In this document: piece after piece, positions 1 through 6,033 of the stretch
How the letters are laid out: the number at the start of each line of letters is the position of its first letter
Position numbering within the stretch: position 1 is the first letter of the stretch
Source: Elusimicrobiota bacterium
Lineage (GTDB): Bacteria; Elusimicrobiota; Elusimicrobia; UBA1565; UBA9628
Length of the DNA stretch: 8,694 bases
Direction: 5' to 3'
NCBI GenBank assembly: GCA_023700845.1
Contig: JAMPYD010000057.1
Span: 1-8,694 of the forward strand
Notes under the pieces: model-generated
What the model was told of the DNA's origin: nothing
Seen by the model: only the letters and a program-made list of their open reading frames with translations
The model's database searches: none
Translations under genes and position numbers: made by a program

Positions 1-2
1 AC

Positions 3-1142
3 GAGATCACCTTGCTCGCGCTCGGACCGTCCACGACGACGGTCGTCGTCGCCTGGGCGCGGCACAACGGGACGGTCCCCGGCCGCGCGCCGTACGCGCT
101 CGTCCGCGGCGGCCGCTGGTTCGTCGCCGACAGCCCTTTCTCCTACATCACGGAGGAGGACCGCTACCTGATCTTCGCCGACCTTCTCTTCGACATGCTG
201 GGCGAGCCGCCGCGGCGCGGGCCCGGGGAGAAGAAGCCGGCGCTGTTCCGCGTCGAGGACGTCCACCCGGGGCTTCCCGCCTGGCAGCTGTACGGCATGG
301 CCGACATGCTGGCCGCCGCGGGCGCGCCGTTCGCGGTGTCGGTCATTCCGCTGTGGGTCGACCCCCTCGGCGTCCTGCGCGAGAAGCGGCGCTGGCGCCT
401 GGCGGCCGGCGACGCCGCGTTCCGCGGCTTTCTCGGCTACGCCGCCGAGCGGGGCGGCAGCTTCATCCTCCACGGCCTGACCCATCAGCGCGGTTTCCGG
501 CGGAACCCGTTCACGGGGATCTCCGGCGACGACTTCGAGTTCTGGGACCGGGAGCGCAACCGTCCGCTCGACGGGGAGACGGACGCGGAGATCGAGGCGC
601 GCGTCGACGACGCCCGCCGCCTGCTCGAGGCCGCGGGCGCGCGCGCCGCGGCGTGGGAGACGCCGCACTACCAGGCCTCGCCGCGGGCCAGCCGCGTCTT
701 CGCGCGGCGGTTCGACTGGAGCGTCGGGCGGGCGGTCTATTTCCCCGCCGGCGCGCCCGAGAGCCTGCTCCCGACCGGGCAGTTCTACCCCTACGAGATC
801 TTCGGCGACCTGTACGGCCAGCGCCTCGTCCCCGAGAACGTCGGCAACGCCCAGCCGTACCTCAACGAGCAGGTGCTCAAGTCCGTGACCGTCGACGACA
901 TGATCCGGATCATGCGCCGCAACGCGGTGCTGCGCGACGCCTGGGCCTCGTTCTTCGTGCACCCGTCGATGCTCGACACGGCGGCCTTCGGCGGCACCGC
1001 GGCGCGGCCCGGCGACGCCGGCGAGCTCGAGCGCCTGGTGCGCGCGGCCCGCGAGCACGGCTACGAATTCGTCTCCCTGACGGACTGGACCCAGAAGAAC
1101 CTCCGGCCGATACGGCCGGCGCCCGTGGAGGTCATGCCATGA
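3..1142 (+). CDS. DUF2334-type polysaccharide deacetylase-like protein (5' end outside window)
   Basis: The frame is open to the left edge with no stop, so the N-terminus is probably missing; the TTG at 12 is only the first possible internal start. Counting from that TTG, the visible 376 residues contain SPFSYITEEDRYLIFADLLF (41-60), then RVEDVHPG (80-87), HGLTH (154-158), ETPHY (216-220) and FFVHP (314-318). An acidic motif after a beta strand followed by an HGxTH motif is the metal-site layout of the NodB/DUF2334 deacetylase fold, so E82/D83, H154 and H158 are likely metal ligands. Family members are generally predicted to act on surface polysaccharides; the substrate here is unknown. Its stop overlaps the next start by ATGA, so the two genes are probably translated together. 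I am confident of the fold and not of the reaction. Confidence 0.8.
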   Translation, partial: EITLLALGPSTTTVVVAWARHNGTVPGRAPYALVRGGRWFVADSPFSYITEEDRYLIFADLLFDMLGEPPRRGPGEKKPALFRVEDVHPGLPAWQLYGMADMLAAAGAPFAVSVIPLWVDPLGVLREKRRWRLAAGDAAFRGFLGYAAERGGSFILHGLTHQRGFRRNPFTGISGDDFEFWDRERNRPLDGETDAEIEARVDDARRLLEAAGARAAAWETPHYQASPRASRVFARRFDWSVGRAVYFPAGAPESLLPTGQFYPYEIFGDLYGQRLVPENVGNAQPYLNEQVLKSVTVDDMIRIMRRNAVLRDAWASFFVHPSMLDTAAFGGTAARPGDAGELERLVRAAREHGYEFVSLTDWTQKNLRPIRPAPVEVMP

Positions 1143-2197
1143 TCATCGCCGCTTTGCTGCTGCTGTGCGGGGCCGCGTCCGCCGCCGATCCCTCGCCGCG
1201 GGAGGCGCTGGCCCGGGCCGCGGGCGGCCGCGTCGAGTTCCTGCGCGCCGTCGCCGACGTCTCGCGCTTCGCCCCCCGCCTGCCCTCGAAGAAGCGGCTG
1301 TACCCCTACGTGTTGGCGCTCGACGAGCTCGAGCGCGAGGGCCGGCGCCACGGGCTCGCGAGCCTGGGCGCGGACCCGGTCAAGGAGCTCGGAGAGGAGC
1401 TCACCCGCCAGGCCGGGCAGTGGCTGCGCCTGGACCGCGACCCGCCGGAGTACCTCGACGCCTTCTTCAAATGGTCCGCGAACGACACGCGCGTCGCGGC
1501 GGCCGGGGACTCGGCGATGCTGGCCGTCGCCTCGCGCGGGCCGGAGGAGCTGCTCGCGTGGAACCGCGGCGCGCGGGCGGCGCTCGAGCGGCTCGAGGCC
1601 GCGAAGGCGGACGCGTCCGCGCGCCAGGCGTTCGGGGACCTGCAGGGCGTGATCGTCCGGGAGATCCTCGCGCGCCGCCGGGAGCTGCCGCCCGAGCGCC
1701 TCGCCGAGGCGGTGGACGGGCTCGCGACGCCGCAGGGGCTCTCGGAGGTGCTGACCTTCCTCGACCTCGAGACGGCGTCGGCGGCGTCGCCGGAGGACCG
1801 CCGCGCCCTGCTCGATCTCGCCCTGCGCGCGGCGCGCGCCGCCCGGGCCCTCGGCCCCTCCGCGCCGCTGCGCTTCCGCGCGGAGGCCGGCGCGGCGGTC
1901 GCGGCGGCCGTCGAGCGGGCGCTGTTCGCCGGGGACGGGCTCGACGACCGCCTGTGCCGCTCGGTCGCCGCCGAGCTGCTGCCGGCGCAGGCGGAAGGCC
2001 TGCTCGCCTCGCTCGCGGACCTCGCGGCGGGCGGGGACGGCGCCCCGCCCGCGAAGGCCCGCGCGGTGCGGGCGGTGGCCGCGGGGCTGCAGGGGTGGTT
2101 CCCTCATCTCGCCGCGGCGCGGCGGCGGGATTTCCAGAGGATCGAGGCGCGGCTGAGCGCCCGCGAGGTCAGAACCGCCAGCCGTAGCGCGCCGTGA
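1139..2197 (+). CDS. Exported alpha-helical protein of unknown function
   Basis: I do not recognise this 352-residue protein. It starts MIIAALLLLCGAASAADPSP, a short hydrophobic segment ending in an AxA-type site, consistent with Sec export and signal peptidase I cleavage after ASA. The LLLC is a poor lipobox because Leu precedes the Cys. The mature part is rich in Ala, Leu, Arg and Glu with no glycine-rich loop or catalytic motif, which suggests a stack of helices of the kind seen in scaffold proteins. The start is set by the ATGA overlap with the deacetylase-like gene and by the signal peptide it yields. That coupling suggests work in the same envelope process. The last 29 nt overlap the 3' end of the convergent barrel gene. 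An overlapping plus-strand frame beginning at 353 is much longer but mostly shadows the upstream gene. Confidence 0.7.
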   Translation: MIIAALLLLCGAASAADPSPREALARAAGGRVEFLRAVADVSRFAPRLPSKKRLYPYVLALDELEREGRRHGLASLGADPVKELGEELTRQAGQWLRLDRDPPEYLDAFFKWSANDTRVAAAGDSAMLAVASRGPEELLAWNRGARAALERLEAAKADASARQAFGDLQGVIVREILARRRELPPERLAEAVDGLATPQGLSEVLTFLDLETASAASPEDRRALLDLALRAARAARALGPSAPLRFRAEAGAAVAAAVERALFAGDGLDDRLCRSVAAELLPAQAEGLLASLADLAAGGDGAPPAKARAVRAVAAGLQGWFPHLAAARRRDFQRIEARLSAREVRTASRSAP

Positions 2198-2870
2198 AGG
2201 TCAGGACGTGGAGCGGCCCCGCGGCGCCGGACACCCCGCGCGCCTCTCCCCGGGGCGTCGCGGCGTAGCCCGCGGAGGCCAGCCCCGTCCAGCCGGCCTC
2301 CAAGGTGACGACGCCCGGCGCGGCGGAGTCGGAGACGATGTCCAGCCCGAGCCGGGCCGAGGCCGCGGGGACCCAGGCGCTGTCGTCGACCAGGCGCCGC
2401 GTCTCGTGGGTCGCCGTGTCGGGCCAGGACGAGGGACGCACGTCGACCGTCGTCTTGTTCCAGGCGCCGCCCGCGCCGAGCAGGACGAACGGGCGGGCCG
2501 CGCCGCGGTCCCGCAGCGTATAGCGGAGCAGGCCGAGCACCACCCAGGTGTCGCCGGCGACGGAGGCGTCGGCCGCCGGATACAGCCGCGTCGAGTAGGT
2601 GCCGCCGCGGCTGAAGTAGTCGACGTTGACGCCCGCGCCGAGGCGCTTCGTGAGGAAATGGACGTACTGCGCGCCGAACTGGGCGCCGAGGTCCCCGTTG
2701 TCGGCGGAGCCGCCGCCGGCGACGCCCAGGCGCACCCGGCTCACGGGCTGGACCAGGCCGACGCCGATCGACGCCAGCCGCCGCCGTTCCGACGGGACGC
2801 CGGGCAGCGCCTCCCCCGCCCGCGCGCCCGCCGCCAGCAGCATCAGAGGAAGCAGCGCTCCGATCTTCAT
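2169..2870 (-). CDS. Outer-membrane beta-barrel protein
   Basis: The 233-residue product has a clear signal peptide (MKIGALLPLMLLAAGARA, then GEALPG). Beyond residue 30 it shows alternating hydrophobic and polar strands rich in Gly and aromatic residues, for example LGAQFGAQYVHFLTKRLGAG and WVVLGLLRYTL. It ends in YGWRF; a C-terminal Phe closing the last strand is the usual BAM recognition signal of outer-membrane barrels. The size fits an 8-strand OmpW/OmpX-like porin or structural barrel, but I cannot name a family. The ATG lies 9 nt after the polymerase stop, with GGGGG just upstream as a possible ribosome site, so it may be read as the last gene of the damage-response operon. No separate promoter is evident in that gap. 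It converges with the helical exported gene. Confidence 0.75.
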   Translation of the reverse strand: MKIGALLPLMLLAAGARAGEALPGVPSERRRLASIGVGLVQPVSRVRLGVAGGGSADNGDLGAQFGAQYVHFLTKRLGAGVNVDYFSRGGTYSTRLYPAADASVAGDTWVVLGLLRYTLRDRGAARPFVLLGAGGAWNKTTVDVRPSSWPDTATHETRRLVDDSAWVPAASARLGLDIVSDSAAPGVVTLEAGWTGLASAGYAATPRGEARGVSGAAGPLHVLTFTARYGWRF

Positions 2871-2879
2871 GCCCCCATT

Positions 2880-5186
2880 CTAATCGCGGGACGGGCGCCG
2901 CGCCATCGCGGGGGCGCCACGTTTTTTCGACGGCTCTGGGACGGGCGGCGCCCACTCCAGAGGCAGCTCCGGCGCGCGCGACGGGACGACGGCACGGCGC
3001 TTCGGCTCTGGGACCGGCGCCGGGGCCAGGCCGTCGAGTATCTCCCAGGCCGCGCGGTCGAGCAGCTCCAGATACTTCCTCACGTCGTACTCGAGTCCGT
3101 TCTCCATCAATGAGAGCGGCTTGGAGCGCCACTCCTTGACGGGGTCGGAGGCGTTCGTGATCACGTAGCGCACGGTCTCGCCGACGTGGAGCGTCGCGCC
3201 GGCGGCGGCGAGCTGCTTGGCGGCCAGGGAGGAGACCGTGTCGTGGACGTAGTCCCCGGGCTCGCGCGAGAGGTGGAAGGAGATCGCGAGCTCGTCGGCG
3301 GCGACGCGGCCCTCGCGCAGGCGCAGGCGGTACTCCTCGACGACGTCGAGCAGGCCGGGGACGAGCGCCTTGAGGTCCCCTCCCGGCTCGACCCGCGCGA
3401 GGCGCGCGAGCAGCTCCCCCTGCATCGCCTTGAGCAGCTCCGGCGTGTCGCGGCGGCGCGAGGCGATGCCGCGCAGCTTGAGCTCCCCGTTCGTGAAGGC
3501 GCCGAAGTAGCGCCCCGGCACGCCGGAGCGCGCGTCCTCCTTGGACGGGCAGTAGCGGATCCACTCGTAGACGCCCTCGAGCGCGAGCGGGCACTCGGCC
3601 TCCTTCTCGATCGCCCGCCGCAGCTCCTCCAGGTCGGCTCCGGGAGAGATCCCGATCCAGATCGCGTCCACGAGCGCGTGCAGGAGATGATGCCCGCACC
3701 TCTCGACGGCGTCCTTGGCGCGCAGGAGCACCTCCCGCCCCCACGCGGTCACGCACTCGTGCGCCTCGATCCTGCCGAAGCGCGCGTTCTTGAAGCCCAG
3801 GTAGCCGAAGCAGGTGACGAGGCACCACTTGTGCGCCGCCGCGCGGCGCTTGTAGTCGGCGGCGAGCGGGCCGCCCGCCTTCGCCAGCGCCTTGTACCGC
3901 GCGCGCTTGAGCAGGATCGGCTCGAGCACCGACGGGACCAGGCCGCGGCGCTTCGCGCACAGGCGGTGGCCGACCTCGGGGACGAAGCTCTCCGGGCAGC
4001 AGGGGCAGTTCACCGTCTCGGGAGAGATGTTGCGGCGCACCATCATCTCCGGGTACATGGAGACGAAGTCGAATTCGGCCACGCGGCGGTGCCAGCCCAC
4101 CTCGGGCTCGTAGACCAGCCCGCCCTTGTCGGCCGTGAGCAGATCGCCGGCCGGCCTGAAATCCTCGGCCTGCTGCTTGTCCATCGGGATCAGCACGCCC
4201 CGGTCCCAGGCCCAGCGCATCTGCATCGAGCTCAGGCTCGTGCCGATCGTGCAGCGGGCGGCGCGCTGCACGGGGATGCGGGCGATGCGCGCGATCTCGA
4301 AGAGGCCCGCGGTCCCGGTCTCCTTGAGCATGAAGCTGTTCTTCACGTCGAGATGCCAGCGCCCGAACAGATAGCGCGCCCCGCCCTGATAGACGGCGCG
4401 GCCGTAGGACAGGAAGGTCCGCTCCCTGCGCGCGCCCATCGCGCGGCCCGCGTCGCGGGAGAAGCCGAGCGGCACGCGGTGCTCGAGCGACAGCGCGTCG
4501 AGCTCGGGCATCAGCGAGGAGTCGCCCCAGTCGGTCGTGATCACGTCGGGATCCTCGGAGCGCAGGCGGCGGGCGAGGGTCTCGAGCTGCTGCGCCGCCG
4601 TCCCCTCGAGCTCGGACGCGCGCCCGTCGGCGGAGAGGAGCAGGCGGCGCAGGGAGCTGTGGCTCGGGTCGAGGAGGCCGGAGATCTCGGAGGGCGCCCA
4701 GGCCATATGGAGAAAACGAAGCGAGGGAAGCTCGTAATCCACGGACCAGGGATCATCGAGAAGCTCGAAGCCGGACAGGGCGTCCCCCGCGAGCGCGAAA
4801 CGGCATAGGGCGAGCGGGAAGTGTCCGCGCTCGTAATGCCAGGCCTGGACGAGGTGGATGTCCGCGTCGTACAGCGGGACCTCCAACGCCGCGAGGCGCT
4901 TGACCAGGGGATCGCGCTCGAGGACGGGCACGCGGACCTCGAGCACGCGCAGGGACGCTCCGCTGAATAATTCCGTCTTCTCGACCCAGCAGGTCTCCGC
5001 GCGGTACGGGAGGGACGCGAGCAGGCGCAGGACGCGCGTCAGCTCGGAGGCGTCGCCGCGGACGCGGAAGGCCGGGCGCCACGGGTCGAGGACGGCGCGG
5101 CGGCGGCCCCCCCGCTCGACGAGCCAGACGCGCATGCCCTCCGCCTCGGGGTACGCGTCAAAGAGCCACGCCTCCGCCGTTTCCAT
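2880..5186 (-). CDS. Divergent family-B DNA polymerase, probable translesion type
   Basis: The 768-residue product has the length and order of a family-B polymerase. Motif A is EFDFVSMYP (371-379, D373 as catalytic Asp), followed by NISPETV. Motif B is KWCLVTCFGYLG (453-464), keeping the Lys and FG of the usual KxxxNSxYG. Motif C is HALVDAIWIG (503-512): the usual YxDTDS has become HALVDA, so the first Asp is Leu505 while D507, matching the catalytic second Asp, remains. LKLRGIASRRRD (570-580) matches the palm-thumb region. The N-terminal exonuclease fold is traceable (LRFLHMAW 156-163, DPDVITTDWGDSS 212-224) but lacks the DxE of Exo I and the NxxxFD of Exo II, so proofreading is probably lost. 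C394, C396, C397, H408 and C410 may bind a metal. A Pro-rich tail follows residue 720. The start follows a purine-rich GAGAAGAAG. Altered active sites recall archaeal PolB2/Dpo2. It is gene 3 of the LexA-box operon. Confidence 0.88.
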   Translation of the reverse strand: METAEAWLFDAYPEAEGMRVWLVERGGRRRAVLDPWRPAFRVRGDASELTRVLRLLASLPYRAETCWVEKTELFSGASLRVLEVRVPVLERDPLVKRLAALEVPLYDADIHLVQAWHYERGHFPLALCRFALAGDALSGFELLDDPWSVDYELPSLRFLHMAWAPSEISGLLDPSHSSLRRLLLSADGRASELEGTAAQQLETLARRLRSEDPDVITTDWGDSSLMPELDALSLEHRVPLGFSRDAGRAMGARRERTFLSYGRAVYQGGARYLFGRWHLDVKNSFMLKETGTAGLFEIARIARIPVQRAARCTIGTSLSSMQMRWAWDRGVLIPMDKQQAEDFRPAGDLLTADKGGLVYEPEVGWHRRVAEFDFVSMYPEMMVRRNISPETVNCPCCPESFVPEVGHRLCAKRRGLVPSVLEPILLKRARYKALAKAGGPLAADYKRRAAAHKWCLVTCFGYLGFKNARFGRIEAHECVTAWGREVLLRAKDAVERCGHHLLHALVDAIWIGISPGADLEELRRAIEKEAECPLALEGVYEWIRYCPSKEDARSGVPGRYFGAFTNGELKLRGIASRRRDTPELLKAMQGELLARLARVEPGGDLKALVPGLLDVVEEYRLRLREGRVAADELAISFHLSREPGDYVHDTVSSLAAKQLAAAGATLHVGETVRYVITNASDPVKEWRSKPLSLMENGLEYDVRKYLELLDRAAWEILDGLAPAPVPEPKRRAVVPSRAPELPLEWAPPVPEPSKKRGAPAMARRPSRD

Positions 5187-5427
5187 GCTTCTTCTCTTTC
5201 TCCAATTCGAGGACCTGCCGCTCCATGGCGACGAGCATCGCCATCAGCGCCGCCTCGAAAGGCATCGGCCGGCTCGCCATCGAGGCGGGCGCGGCGTGAT
5301 AGCGCGCGAAGCGCCACAGCGCGTCGAACGCCTCCTGGTCCTCCTTGCGCAGGGCGCGTCTAAAGAGCTTCCAGGCTTCCTGCTCGGCCTGCAAGGTCTG
5401 AACGATCGTCGGTAAAGTCCGTCCCAT
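5158..5427 (-). CDS. Small helical protein between the RadA-like and polymerase genes
   Basis: This 89-residue protein has no family I recognise. It is predicted largely helical: LQAEQEAWKLFRRALRKEDQ (12-31) is strongly amphipathic, a middle helix holds FDALWRFARYH (34-44), and AALMAMLVAMERQVLELEKE runs into a charged, possibly coiled-coil end followed by a Gly-rich tail. There is no signal peptide. The ATG at 5427 is preceded by GAGG at about 6 nt, which supports this start although it gives a 68-nt overlap with the end of the RadA-like gene; a TTG 11 codons in would shorten the overlap. Its own 3' end overlaps the polymerase start by 29 nt. Sitting inside the cassette with overlaps on both sides, it is likely a subunit or adaptor linking the RecA-like protein and polymerase, an inference from context only. 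Confidence 0.72.
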   Translation of the reverse strand: MGRTLPTIVQTLQAEQEAWKLFRRALRKEDQEAFDALWRFARYHAAPASMASRPMPFEAALMAMLVAMERQVLELEKEKKHGNGGGVAL

Positions 5428-5947
5428 AGAACCTCATGGAGCCGTTCGCGTGCCGGCTCAATTCGTCTTCCCAGCCGCGGCGCCCCTCCGGAGGCTCGCG
5501 GTCCGCCGTCAGCACGAGCCAGGGCGCGGGCAGCAGCGCCATGCCCTCGAGCACGCGCGTCAGCACGCGGCGCGCGGCGGCGGCGGGCACGTCGGCGTCG
5601 TAGAACAAGGGCATCGGGTCGGAGATCACGACCGGCTCCCCCCGCCAGCGCTCGGGGACCTTCACCTTGACCATGGTCTCGAGCTGATACAGGTTGAACG
5701 GCCGCGCCAGCTGCACGCGCGCCAGCGCCGCGCGCGAGTCGGCGCCCAGGCAGCGCGCCGCGTAGCCCGCGCCGTAGGCGTTGAAGGAGTTCCCCGCGTC
5801 GAGCCACAGCACCGACGCGCCGCGCAGCAGCGCGGGGCACAGCGACGTGAGGAAGCGGCCGGGAAGATCGCCCGGCCCCGACACCACGTAGCGCCCCGGC
5901 GACAGGCGGCCGTCCGGGAGCATGGGGCGAAGCGACGGGAACATCAT
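5360..5947 (-). CDS. RadA/RecA-like protein with degenerate Walker A, first gene of LexA-box operon
   Basis: The 195-residue product resembles a stripped-down RecA/Rad51 core. YVVSGPGDLPGRF (20-32) sits where the P-loop belongs, but GxxxxGK(S/T) has become GPGDLPGRF, with Arg for the Lys and Phe for the Ser/Thr. ASVLWLDAGNSFNAYGAG (44-61) matches the strand after the P-loop helix in Rad51-type proteins (V-x-hydrophobic-D-x-x-x-x-F), VQLARPFNLYQLETMV (78-93) matches the ARAFNxxHQ region, and VVISDPMPLFYD (106-117) is Walker-B-like with D110. The L1/L2 DNA-binding loops are short or absent. It probably binds a partner or ATP poorly and is unlikely to be a recombinase. RecA-like ImuA in DnaE2 mutasomes is a functional parallel. 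Two ATGs (5947, 5944) follow the promoter so closely that the mRNA may be leaderless; ATG 5923 is the next in-frame option. Confidence 0.78.
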   Translation of the reverse strand: MMFPSLRPMLPDGRLSPGRYVVSGPGDLPGRFLTSLCPALLRGASVLWLDAGNSFNAYGAGYAARCLGADSRAALARVQLARPFNLYQLETMVKVKVPERWRGEPVVISDPMPLFYDADVPAAAARRVLTRVLEGMALLPAPWLVLTADREPPEGRRGWEDELSRHANGSMRFYGTDFTDDRSDLAGRAGSLEAL

Positions 5948-5953
5948 CCCATC

Positions 5954-5982
5954 AGTTTAATCGAACATATGTTCGATGTCAA
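5954..5982 (-). promoter_or_regulatory. Sigma-70-type promoter of the RadA-like/polymerase operon
   Basis: On the minus strand TTGACA (5982-5977) is a perfect -35, followed by exactly 17 bp and TAAACT (5959-5954), a 4/6 match to TATAAT. The start codon begins 6 nt after the -10 hexamer, so transcription should begin at or next to the A of the ATG. The entire spacer is filled by the SOS-type palindrome annotated separately. Confidence 0.8.
5960..5977 (-). promoter_or_regulatory. LexA (SOS) box
   Basis: ATCGAACATATGTTCGAT is an 18-bp perfect palindrome whose core, CGAACATATGTTCG (5962-5975), fits the established Gram-positive LexA/DinR consensus CGAAC-N4-GTTCG. It lies between the -35 and -10 hexamers, touching both, so a bound repressor would exclude RNA polymerase. 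It controls the minus-strand operon; the nearest plus-strand gene starts over 500 nt away. No LexA gene is in the window. Confidence 0.85.
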
Positions 5983-5996
5983 GACCCAGCCCGACG

Positions 5997-6016
5997 AACT
6001 ATCCTCAAGGATAGTT
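5997..6016. other. 8-bp inverted repeat with 4-nt loop between SET gene and SOS promoter
   Basis: AACTATCC, TCAA, GGATAGTT forms a perfect 8-bp stem. It lies 17 nt downstream of the SET stop codon and 14 nt upstream of the -35 of the SOS promoter. Position suits a terminator for the SET transcript, but no T-run follows on either strand, so intrinsic termination would be weak. It could instead be an operator for a second regulator. It is one of the few AT-rich stretches in the window, which makes chance less likely. Confidence 0.5.
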
Positions 6017-6033
6017 GTCCGGCGAGGAAGGCC

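Noticed and set aside
1103..1119. Hairpin CCGGCCG-ATA-CGGCCGG near the end of the deacetylase-like gene
   Set aside because: It lies inside coding sequence before a coupled gene, has no T-run, and such GC palindromes arise easily in this composition.
353..1138. Upstream extension of the helical exported gene
   Set aside because: The extension is a frame-shifted shadow of the deacetylase-like gene; the ATG at 1139 gives a signal peptide and an ATGA junction.
2104..3960. Minus-strand open frame of 618 codons overlapping the barrel and polymerase genes
   Set aside because: It reads in a wrong frame of both genes, is dominated by Arg and Ala, and shows no domain.
3186..4808. Long plus-strand open frame (540 codons) opposite the polymerase gene
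   Set aside because: Composition is Arg/Ala/Glu-rich with no motif, and the minus strand carries recognisable polymerase motifs throughout; high GC makes such antisense frames common.
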